Made by a program: the position numbers and the translations under genes. A model generated the notes under the pieces. The model saw nothing but the letters and a program-made list of their open reading frames with translations. It made no database searches and was not told the DNA's origin. Source: Caryophanales bacterium UBA5026 (GTDB lineage: Bacteria > Bacillota_I > Bacilli_A > RF39 > UBA660). From it: DNA of 12,159 bases. The stretch covers positions 1 through 12,159 of the forward strand of contig DICM01000009.1 in assembly GCA_002416285.1 (NCBI GenBank). The letters are read 5' to 3'. This document shows, one piece after another, positions 5,956-12,159 of the stretch. Each line of letters starts with the position of its first letter. The stretch's first letter is position 1.

Positions 5956-5986
5956 TTCGACAGGAAAGCGATGTATAAGAGAGATT
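5956..5986 (+). promoter_or_regulatory. Candidate comK control region: Spo0A-like box and sigma-H-like promoter
   Basis: TTCGACA (5956-5962) is TGTCGAA on the minus strand, the Spo0A core. Overlapping it, ACAGGAAAG (5960-5968) matches 8 of 9 positions of the sigma-H -35 RNAGGAWWW. After 11 bases AGAGATT (5980-5986) matches 6 of 7 positions of RNNGAAT. No sigma-A promoter is evident in this gap. These are short degenerate motifs; it is a suggestion only. Confidence 0.3.
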
Positions 5987-6015
5987 ATTAGATATTTTTG
6001 ATCCAAATATCTAAT
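5987..6015 (+). promoter_or_regulatory. Perfect 11-bp dyad in the comK leader
   Basis: ATTAGATATTT (5987-5997), a 7-nt loop TTGATCC, then AAATATCTAAT (6005-6015). The right arm ends five bases before the G6 ribosome site at 6020-6025. It lacks a T run and so is not a terminator; it could be an operator for a dimeric regulator or an mRNA hairpin affecting initiation. Confidence 0.6.
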
Positions 6016-6030
6016 GATTGGGGGGATAAT

Positions 6031-6489
6031 ATGAAAGAATTATATGAAATTAATGGGTCCACTTTAGCAGTAATTGCACTTCCTGGAAATCGCTCGCGAA
6101 TTTATGAAGAAGAAAGAGAATTTGATTTAAATGTATCAACTACATCTATTATTGATCACAGTTGTCGTTTTTTTGGGAGTTCTTATGTTGGAAGATTTGA
6201 AGGAACTAAGAATTTATTAGGAATTAATTATAAAGCACCTATTATTGTTGAAGAAAGTAGGGAATTAATCTTTTTTCCGACAAGTTCACCGCGATTTGAA
6301 GATTGTAGTTGGATTTCGATAAGTCATTTAAAAGAGTATCAACGTTCCGGGAAATATTCCAAAGTCTTATTTTATAATGGTTTAGAGTTACCATTATACC
6401 TCTCGTATGGTTCTTTACAAAATCAAGCATTAAGAGCAACTAGATTACAGGTAGTTTTAAGGAGTAGAAAATTAAATAAATGCCTATAA
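6031..6489 (+). CDS. comK: ComK-family competence transcription factor (short form)
   Basis: 152 aa from ATG 6031, chosen because GGGGGG (6020-6025) lies five bases upstream; an in-frame TTG at 5998 lies inside the dyad loop and is rejected. The protein carries the ComK family pattern from end to end: YEINGSTLAV (5-14), IIDHSCRFFGSSYVGR (40-55), KAPIIV (68-73), FFPTSSP (81-87), CSWIS (92-96) and LPLYLSYGSLQNQ (120-132). In B. subtilis ComK is the master activator of DNA-uptake genes and binds paired AAAA-N5-TTTT boxes. That protein is 192 aa; here the C-terminus stops about 35-40 residues earlier at KLNKCL and lacks the FMLYPK element bound by MecA. The gene occupies the slot between dnaN and recF that normally holds rlbA/yaaA. 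It has its own terminator. Family assignment is strong by motif; the competence role here is inferred. Confidence 0.88.
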   Translation: MKELYEINGSTLAVIALPGNRSRIYEEEREFDLNVSTTSIIDHSCRFFGSSYVGRFEGTKNLLGINYKAPIIVEESRELIFFPTSSPRFEDCSWISISHLKEYQRSGKYSKVLFYNGLELPLYLSYGSLQNQALRATRLQVVLRSRKLNKCL

Positions 6490-6516
6490 AATAAGCGATA
6501 ATGCTTATTTTTTCTT
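6488..6516 (+). terminator. Intrinsic terminator after comK
   Basis: AAATAAGC (6489-6496), loop GATAAT, GCTTATTT (6503-6510) followed by TTTTCTTTT. The stem begins at the end of the comK stop codon. Confidence 0.85.
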
Positions 6517-6524
6517 TTATTTTG

Positions 6525-6533
6525 TGATATAAT
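6525..6533 (+). promoter_or_regulatory. Extended -10 promoter for recF-gyrB-gyrA
   Basis: TGATATAAT (6525-6533) is an extended -10 (TGN followed by consensus TATAAT). The -35 region 17 bp upstream (6505-6510, TTATTT) is poor and falls in the comK terminator. The leader to recF would be about 70 nt. Confidence 0.6.
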
Positions 6534-6609
6534 GATAAGTGTGTATAGGAGTACTAATAAAAGTAATTTTTCTAAATACGCGGATAAAATGGCAAAAAGA
6601 AGGTAGATA

Positions 6610-7728
6610 ATGTTTTTAAAGGAAATTACACTCAAAAATTTTAGAAATTACTCTGATCTTTTTTTATCATTTCCACAGGGTCGTAGTATTCTATATGGAA
6701 ATAATGCTCAGGGAAAAACGAATCTACTAGAAAGTATCTATGTTTTAGGTCTTACAAAGTCCCATCGATCTTATGTTGATCAAAGTTTAATTGCACAAGG
6801 TCAAGATTTTGCAAGAATTAATGGAACATTTTCTATTAATGAGTTAGATACTAATTTAGAATTAACATTACAAGAAAAGAAAAAAAGATTAAAAGTAGAT
6901 GGTGACCTTATTAAAAAGGTAAGTGACTATGTTTCTAAAGTTAATATTATTATCTTTTATCCGGAAGATTTAGAGTTAATGAAAGGTGCTCCCAATACGA
7001 GAAGAAGATATTTTAATCTTGAATTAAGTCAATTAAATCATACTTATTTGACTGTACTAAATGATTACAATAAACTTTTAAAAATGCGTAATGATTATTT
7101 AAAAGATCATGTTGGTGTTGATTTTGATGATATCTATTATCAGATTTTAACTCGCTATTTTATAGATAAGGCTACTTTTTTATATCGTATGCGAAAAAAA
7201 TATATCGACCGAATTAATGAGTTTGTTGAAGAATATTTTCTAAAAATTTCTGGTAAAGAAGGTTTTTCTATTCGCTATGAACCTGGTATTGACATTGAAC
7301 ATTACAGCAAAGAAGGGATAGAAGAAGCACTAGTACAGAAATTAGAACAATTGAAGGAAGCAGAAAAAAAGGTGCGAACAACTTTAGCAGGGCCGCATAG
7401 AGACGATTATTCTTTTTATGTAGATGATATGAACTTAAAAGAATATGGTTCACAGGGTCAACAACGTATGGCAATTCTAGCTTTAAAATTAAGTGAAATT
7501 CCAATTTTTAAACAACAGACAGGTGAATATCCCATTTTGTTATTAGATGATGTTTTTAGCGAATTAGATGAAACGAAACGAAATAACTTATTATGTTGTT
7601 TACCAAGAGATATTCAAACAATTATTACTACTACTGATTTAACAAATTTAGATGAAGATTTATTAAACACATCCAAGTTGGTTGAAATAGAATGTGGAAA
7701 TGTTATTAAAATGAAAGAGGTGCAATAA
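6610..7728 (+). CDS. recF: DNA replication and repair protein RecF
   Basis: 372 aa, the usual length. RecF is an SMC-like ATPase that with RecO and RecR helps load RecA at single-strand gaps. The N-terminus KEITLKNFRNY is typical, Walker A is GNNAQGKT (30-37), the ABC signature is SQGQQR (281-286) and Walker B with D-loop is ILLLDDVFSELD (309-320). GPHRDD (261-266) is also a family mark. ATG at 6610 has AGAAGG upstream. The stop codon overlaps the gyrB start (TAATG), so the two are translationally coupled; the remB/yaaB gene found here in Bacillus is absent. Confidence 0.97.
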   Translation: MFLKEITLKNFRNYSDLFLSFPQGRSILYGNNAQGKTNLLESIYVLGLTKSHRSYVDQSLIAQGQDFARINGTFSINELDTNLELTLQEKKKRLKVDGDLIKKVSDYVSKVNIIIFYPEDLELMKGAPNTRRRYFNLELSQLNHTYLTVLNDYNKLLKMRNDYLKDHVGVDFDDIYYQILTRYFIDKATFLYRMRKKYIDRINEFVEEYFLKISGKEGFSIRYEPGIDIEHYSKEGIEEALVQKLEQLKEAEKKVRTTLAGPHRDDYSFYVDDMNLKEYGSQGQQRMAILALKLSEIPIFKQQTGEYPILLLDDVFSELDETKRNNLLCCLPRDIQTIITTTDLTNLDEDLLNTSKLVEIECGNVIKMKEVQ

Positions 7729-9656
7729 TGGAAGAAAAGATAGAACACTATGATGAATCGGATATTCAAGTACTAGAAGGTCTAGAAGCTGTTAGAAAAC
7801 GTCCAGGAATGTATATAGGATCAACTAGTTCTGTTGGTTTACATCATTTGGTTTGGGAAATAGTAGATAATGCAATCGATGAAGCATTAGCAGGATATTG
7901 TGATGATATCGAAGTTATTATCAATCCAGATAATTCAATTACTGTAAAAGATGACGGTCGTGGTATTCCAACAGGAATTCATAAAAAGACTGGATTATCG
8001 ACAGTTGAAACTGTATACACTGTTTTACATGCTGGTGGAAAATTCGGTGGAGGGGGATACAAAGTATCTGGAGGACTTCACGGAGTAGGTGCTAGTGTTG
8101 TAAATGCGCTTAGTTCTTGGGTAGAAGTAAAAGTATATCAAGATAGTAAAGTACACTTTATTCGCTTTGAAAATGGTGGACATACAGCTGAACCTTTAAA
8201 AGTAATTGACAGTTGTTCTCCAGATCGTACGGGAACAACTGTTACATTTAAACCTGATCCAGATATTTTTAAAGAGACAATCGTTTATGACTATGAAATA
8301 TTACGAACTCGAGTTCAAGAATTAGCCTTTTTAAATCGTGGCCTTAGAATTATTCTTTGCGATGATCGTGAAATAGGAGAAGCAAAGAAAAAAGAAGAAT
8401 TCGTATATCAGGGCGGAATTAGTGCTTATGTCGAGAAACTTAATAAGAATAAAACACCACTTCATCCAATTATTCATTTAATGGGTGAGGAAGATGATAT
8501 TTCATTAGAAGTTGCCCTTCAATATAATTCTGGTTACACTTCTATGATATATTCTTTTGCTAATAATATTAATACTCATGAAGGTGGAACACATGAGGAA
8601 GGTGTAAAGCGTGCCCTTAGTAGAATTATTAACAATTATGCACGTAAAAATAATATTTTAAAAGAAAAAGATGAAGCCTTGACAAGTGAAGATGTCAAAG
8701 AAGGACTTACGATGATTATTTCTTGTAAGCACCCTGACCCACAATTTGAGGGACAGACCAAGGGGAAACTAGGAAATAGTGAAGTAAGAAAGATTGCTGA
8801 TAATGTTTTCAGTGATGGATTTGAACGCTTTTTACTTGAAAATCCAGATGAGGCCAAAATTATTATTGAAAAATCAATGACAGCGGCTCGTGCCCGTGTT
8901 GCAGCAAAAAGAGCTCGTGAGTTAACGAGACGTAAAACAGGGTTGGAATTATCTAATCTTCCTGGAAAATTAACAGATTGTTCTAGCAAGGATGCGACAG
9001 TATCAGAGATTTTTTTAGTAGAGGGTGATTCTGCCGGTGGATCTGCTAAGACAGGAAGAGACAGTGTTACTCAAGCTATTTTGCCACTACGTGGTAAAAT
9101 CCTAAATGTAGAGAAAGCTAGAATTGATAAGATTTTTGCGAATAACGAAATTCGTACTATGATTACTGCATTCGGTACAGGAATTGGTGAAGAATTTAAT
9201 ATTGAAAAACTACGCTATCACAAAATTATCATCATGACTGATGCCGATGTTGACGGTGCTCATATTCGAATTTTATTATTGACGTTCTTTTATCGCTATT
9301 TTAAACCTTTAGTGGAGGGTGGTTATATTTATGCCGCGCAACCACCATTATATGGTATTGAATACAATAAAAATGTACATTATGTGTATACAGATGATGA
9401 GAAAAATGAATATGTTGCGACTTTACCAGATCCAACAAAAATTAAAATTAGTCGTTTTAAAGGTCTTGGTGAAATGGATGCCGAACAACTTTGGGATACA
9501 ACTATGAATATTGAAACACGTACTTTGTTGAAAATAACAGTAGAAGATGCGAAATTGGCAGACCAGGTTTTATCTGATTTAATGGGTGAAGAAGTAGAGC
9601 CACGTAGAGAATTTATTGAAAAAAATGCTAAATTCGTAGAAAATTTGGATGTATAG
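7728..9656 (+). CDS. gyrB: DNA gyrase subunit B
   Basis: 642 aa, the normal Gram-positive length. The GHKL ATPase domain shows EIVDNAIDEA with the general-base E44 and Mg-binding N48, DDGRGIP (75-81) and the ATP lid GGLHGVGAS (115-123). The transducer follows with QTKGKLGN (343-350). The TOPRIM metal-binding residues are EGDSAGG (432-438) and DADVDGAH (505-512), and the tail PRREFIEKNA (625-634) is typical. GyrB hydrolyses ATP to drive strand passage by the GyrA2B2 enzyme, which introduces negative supercoils ahead of forks. The region corresponding to the quinolone/novobiocin sites looks ordinary (QAILPLRGKILNVEKAR). GAGGTG lies seven bases before the ATG. It is followed ten bases later by gyrA. 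Confidence 0.98.
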   Translation: MEEKIEHYDESDIQVLEGLEAVRKRPGMYIGSTSSVGLHHLVWEIVDNAIDEALAGYCDDIEVIINPDNSITVKDDGRGIPTGIHKKTGLSTVETVYTVLHAGGKFGGGGYKVSGGLHGVGASVVNALSSWVEVKVYQDSKVHFIRFENGGHTAEPLKVIDSCSPDRTGTTVTFKPDPDIFKETIVYDYEILRTRVQELAFLNRGLRIILCDDREIGEAKKKEEFVYQGGISAYVEKLNKNKTPLHPIIHLMGEEDDISLEVALQYNSGYTSMIYSFANNINTHEGGTHEEGVKRALSRIINNYARKNNILKEKDEALTSEDVKEGLTMIISCKHPDPQFEGQTKGKLGNSEVRKIADNVFSDGFERFLLENPDEAKIIIEKSMTAARARVAAKRARELTRRKTGLELSNLPGKLTDCSSKDATVSEIFLVEGDSAGGSAKTGRDSVTQAILPLRGKILNVEKARIDKIFANNEIRTMITAFGTGIGEEFNIEKLRYHKIIIMTDADVDGAHIRILLLTFFYRYFKPLVEGGYIYAAQPPLYGIEYNKNVHYVYTDDEKNEYVATLPDPTKIKISRFKGLGEMDAEQLWDTTMNIETRTLLKITVEDAKLADQVLSDLMGEEVEPRREFIEKNAKFVENLDV

Positions 9657-9666
9657 GGGGTGTAGT

Positions 9667-12141
9667 ATGGATAAATTAAAAGAATTACCTTTTGCTCATG
9701 AAATAAGAGATTCATTTTTAAGTTATTCTATGAGTGTAATTGTTGCTCGAGCTTTACCAGATGTTCGGGATGGGTTAAAGCCAGTTCAAAGGCGTATTGT
9801 TTATGGAATGAATGAGATGGGTGCAACATCCTCAGTAGCGCACAAAAAAAGTGCCCGTATTGTTGGAGACGTAATGGGTAAATATCATCCTCACGGAGAT
9901 TCCAGTATCTATGATGCACTTGTCCGTATGGCGCAGGATTTTTCCTACCGTTATTTATTAGTTGATGGTCATGGAAACTTTGGTTCTATGGATGGTGATG
10001 GAGCAGCAGCAATGCGTTATACGGAAGCTCGTATGTCAAAATTAAGTATGGAATTAGTACGTGATATTAATAAAAATACAATTGATTTTGATCCTAACTA
10101 TGATGGATCTGAAAAAGAACCAAAGGTATTGCCAGCTAAATTTCCAAATCTATTAGTAAATGGTTCTACAGGTATTGCCGTAGGTATGGCAACTAATATT
10201 CCACCACATAATTTAAGTGAGGTTATCGACGGAACAATTGCTTTAATTGATAATCCAGAGATTGATACACTTGGTTTAATGGAATTCATTAAAGGACCAG
10301 ATTTTCCAACTGGTGGTACAATCTTAGGAAATAGTGGAATTAAACGCGCTTACGATAGTGGTAAAGGTATTATTACTGTCCGTTCGCGTGCTGAAATTGA
10401 AGAGATGAAGAATGGGAAACCTCAGATAATTATTACTGAGATACCTTATATGGTTAATAAGGCTTCATTAGTTGAAAAAATTGCCGATTTAGTACGTGAT
10501 AAGATTATTGATGGTATTACTGATCTACGTGATGAAACGAATCGTAATGGAGTTCGTATTGTAATCGAACTTAGAAGAGATGCAAATGCAAATGTTGTGT
10601 TAAATAATTTATATAAACATACATCTTTACAGACTACATTTGGTATTAATTCTCTTGCAATTGTTGATGGTGAACCTAGAATTTTATCATTAAAAGAAAT
10701 GCTTGAAAAATATATTGAACATCAGAGAATTGTTATAACTCGAAGAACAGAATTCGATTTAGAAAAGGCAAAAAACCGAGCTCATATATTAGAAGGATTA
10801 AAAATTGCCTTAGATCATATTGATGAAATTGTACAATTATTAAAAAAATCTAAGAACGATGATGAAGCATTAAAAGAATTAATGTCGCGTTTTGAATTAA
10901 CTGATATTCAAGCTCGTGCTATCCTTGAAATGAAACTTCGTCGTTTAACAGGTCTAGAAAGAGAAAAGATAGAATCTGAATTAAAAGAATTAGAAATTTT
11001 AATCGCTGATTTAGCAGATATTTTAGCTCATGAAGAAAGAATCTTAGGAATTATAAAATCAGAATTAACTGAAATAAAAGAAAAATATGGCGATGAACGA
11101 CGTACTAATATTGATATGTCAGCAATTGATTATATTGAAGATGAATCATTAATACCAGTTGAAAATATTTTGATTACTTTAACAAATAAAGGATATATTA
11201 AGAGAACTACCAGTGAAACGTATCGTTCTCAAAATCGCGGTGGTGTTGGAGTCAAAGGAATGACAACAAATGAAGAAGATTTTGCTCAAAATATTATTTC
11301 TATGACGACTCATGATTATCTATTATTCTTTACAAATAAAGGTAAAGTATATCGTGTAAAGGGATATGAGATTCCTTTATATAGTAGACAATCAAAAGGT
11401 TTGCCTATCATAAATCTGTTACCGATTGAAAAAGAAGAAAATGTTACAGTAATGATGAAGATAGAGGCCAATGATCCTGCCAAGTATATTGTTTTATGTA
11501 CGCAGACCGGTTCAATAAAGCGAACAAATATTCGTGAATTTGATAATATCAGAACGAATGGTAAGTTGGCAATTACATTGCGTGAAGATGATCAATTAAT
11601 CGCTGCTAAAAAAACTGATGGTGAAAAAGAAATTTTGATTGCTTCTTCTAATGGCCGTATGATCCGTTTTGACGAAAATGAAATTCGTGTAATGGGAAGA
11701 AGTGCCGCTGGAGTTAGAGGAATTGATGTTGGTGATGGGGTTTGTGTTGGTTGTGAAATTGCTGATAAGGGACAACAGATTTTAGTTGTAACTGAAAATG
11801 GTTATGGAAAACAAACAGATCTTGAAGCATACCGAATTACACATCGAGGAAGTAAAGGTGTGAAAGCATTAAATATTACGGAAAAGAATGGGAATATTGT
11901 TTCCTTTAAAACGGTTCATGGTGATGAAGATTTAATGATCATTACAGATAGTGGTGTTATTATTCGGTTACCGTTGGAACAAGTTTCTACCACTGGACGT
12001 GTTGCTCAAGGTGTAAGACTAATTAATTTAAAAGAAGATCAGAAAGTAAGTAGTGTTGCACTTATCCAAAAAGATGAAGAATCTGAAAGTGAAATAAGTG
12101 ATGAAACTATTGTAGAAGTTGAAAAAGAGGATGAAAATTGA
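9667..12141 (+). CDS. gyrA: DNA gyrase subunit A
   Basis: 824 aa from ATG 9667, preceded by AGGGGGTG; the in-frame ATG at 9649 lies inside the end of gyrB without a ribosome site and is rejected. The winged-helix/tower part includes the catalytic Tyr118 in AAMRYTEARMS. The quinolone-determining segment HPHGDSSIYD keeps Ser79 and Asp83 (E. coli 83 and 87), the sensitive-type residues. A coiled-coil region spans about 360-470. The C-terminal beta-pinwheel (about 490-800) wraps DNA and has a GyrA box at 522-530 (QNRGGVGVK), marking gyrase rather than topoisomerase IV. The tail 803-824 is strongly acidic. The last nine bases, GAAAATTGA, belong to the terminal inverted repeat and are shared with jag. 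Confidence 0.98.
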   Translation: MDKLKELPFAHEIRDSFLSYSMSVIVARALPDVRDGLKPVQRRIVYGMNEMGATSSVAHKKSARIVGDVMGKYHPHGDSSIYDALVRMAQDFSYRYLLVDGHGNFGSMDGDGAAAMRYTEARMSKLSMELVRDINKNTIDFDPNYDGSEKEPKVLPAKFPNLLVNGSTGIAVGMATNIPPHNLSEVIDGTIALIDNPEIDTLGLMEFIKGPDFPTGGTILGNSGIKRAYDSGKGIITVRSRAEIEEMKNGKPQIIITEIPYMVNKASLVEKIADLVRDKIIDGITDLRDETNRNGVRIVIELRRDANANVVLNNLYKHTSLQTTFGINSLAIVDGEPRILSLKEMLEKYIEHQRIVITRRTEFDLEKAKNRAHILEGLKIALDHIDEIVQLLKKSKNDDEALKELMSRFELTDIQARAILEMKLRRLTGLEREKIESELKELEILIADLADILAHEERILGIIKSELTEIKEKYGDERRTNIDMSAIDYIEDESLIPVENILITLTNKGYIKRTTSETYRSQNRGGVGVKGMTTNEEDFAQNIISMTTHDYLLFFTNKGKVYRVKGYEIPLYSRQSKGLPIINLLPIEKEENVTVMMKIEANDPAKYIVLCTQTGSIKRTNIREFDNIRTNGKLAITLREDDQLIAAKKTDGEKEILIASSNGRMIRFDENEIRVMGRSAAGVRGIDVGDGVCVGCEIADKGQQILVVTENGYGKQTDLEAYRITHRGSKGVKALNITEKNGNIVSFKTVHGDEDLMIITDSGVIIRLPLEQVSTTGRVAQGVRLINLKEDQKVSSVALIQKDEESESEISDETIVEVEKEDEN

Positions 12142-12159
12142 TACTAGTACCTGTCAAGT
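12133..12159 (-). repeat. Right copy of 27-bp terminal inverted repeat
   Basis: Exact reverse complement of 1-27. It covers the last codons and TGA of gyrA and 18 bases after it. The 18 bases contain no hairpin with a T run, so it is not an intrinsic terminator as far as visible. Confidence 0.95.

Noticed and set aside
5998..6030. Upstream TTG start for the ComK homologue
   Set aside because: It lies in the loop of the 11-bp dyad and has no ribosome site; the ATG at 6031 has a G6 Shine-Dalgarno and matches the family N-terminus.
6589..6606. Five-codon frame MAKRR before recF, possible leader peptide or remnant of rlbA
   Set aside because: Too short to judge, no ribosome site, no attenuator structure follows; likely chance.
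6423..6635. Antisense frame across the comK end and recF leader
   Set aside because: It covers a terminator and promoter of the other strand and shows no family features.
9649..9666. Earlier ATG for gyrA giving six extra residues (MYRGCS)
   Set aside because: It overlaps the end of gyrB, lacks a ribosome site, and would translate through the AGGGGGTG that serves the ATG at 9667.
9880..9940. Possible quinolone-resistance substitutions in gyrA
   Set aside because: Ser79 and Asp83 are the sensitive-type residues; nothing unusual is seen.
19..12141. TGA recoding to tryptophan as in mollicutes
   Set aside because: No gene needs TGA read-through; jag and gyrA stop at TGA and tryptophans are TGG.
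1..12159. Reading the inverted-repeat-bounded window as a transposon or integrative element
   Set aside because: All contents are core origin genes in near-canonical order with no transposase, integrase or cargo, so the repeats alone do not make it a mobile element.
1..12159. tRNA, rRNA, riboswitch or CRISPR arrays
   Set aside because: No cloverleaf, rRNA core sequence, regular spaced repeats or known riboswitch core was recognised on either strand.

Overview
The window is the replication-origin region of a low-GC Gram-positive bacterium (Bacillota, most likely class Bacilli). This follows from the A+T-rich sequence, the gene order jag-yidC-rnpA-rpmH / oriC / dnaA-dnaN-x-recF-gyrB-gyrA, G-rich Shine-Dalgarno sequences, a lipoprotein-type YidC and a ComK-family gene. 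TGA is a normal stop here (jag and gyrA end with it) and Trp is TGG, so this is not a TGA-recoding mollicute. I cannot name the genus; an uncultured, gut-type Bacilli lineage is possible but is only a guess.

Layout. Left arm (minus strand, transcribed away from the origin): khpB/jag, yidC, rnpA and rpmH in overlapping or tight array. A consensus sigma-A promoter drives rpmH, and an intrinsic terminator lies between rpmH and rnpA. A glycerophosphodiester phosphodiesterase gene, not usual at this place, sits between rpmH and the origin. Centre: 2881-3273 is gene-free and carries DnaA boxes. After dnaA a second gene-free block (4627-4776) carries a duplicated DnaA-box unit followed by an A/T-only stretch, so the origin looks bipartite, as in Bacillus. 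Right arm (plus strand): dnaA, dnaN (with terminator), a comK homologue with its own leader and terminator, then a recF-gyrB-gyrA operon. All genes run co-directionally with the replication forks leaving oriC.

How the genes work together. DnaA and oriC start replication, DnaN clamps the polymerase, RecF serves gap repair, and GyrB/GyrA manage supercoiling. On the other side, L34 and RnpA serve ribosome and tRNA maturation, while YidC and KhpB serve membrane insertion and RNA-linked envelope control.

Two things stand out. First, the slot between dnaN and recF, normally occupied by the small S4-domain gene rlbA/yaaA, holds a short ComK (152 aa). It lacks the C-terminal region that carries the MecA/ClpCP degradation signal in B. 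subtilis ComK, and its leader has a perfect 11-bp dyad, a sigma-H-like element and a Spo0A-box-like heptamer. Second, the extreme ends of the window are a perfect 27-bp inverted repeat that overlaps the last codons of jag and gyrA. The whole origin module is therefore bracketed by inverted copies. This could be an invertible origin segment, the edge of a longer inverted repeat, or an assembly-boundary effect; the window alone cannot decide.
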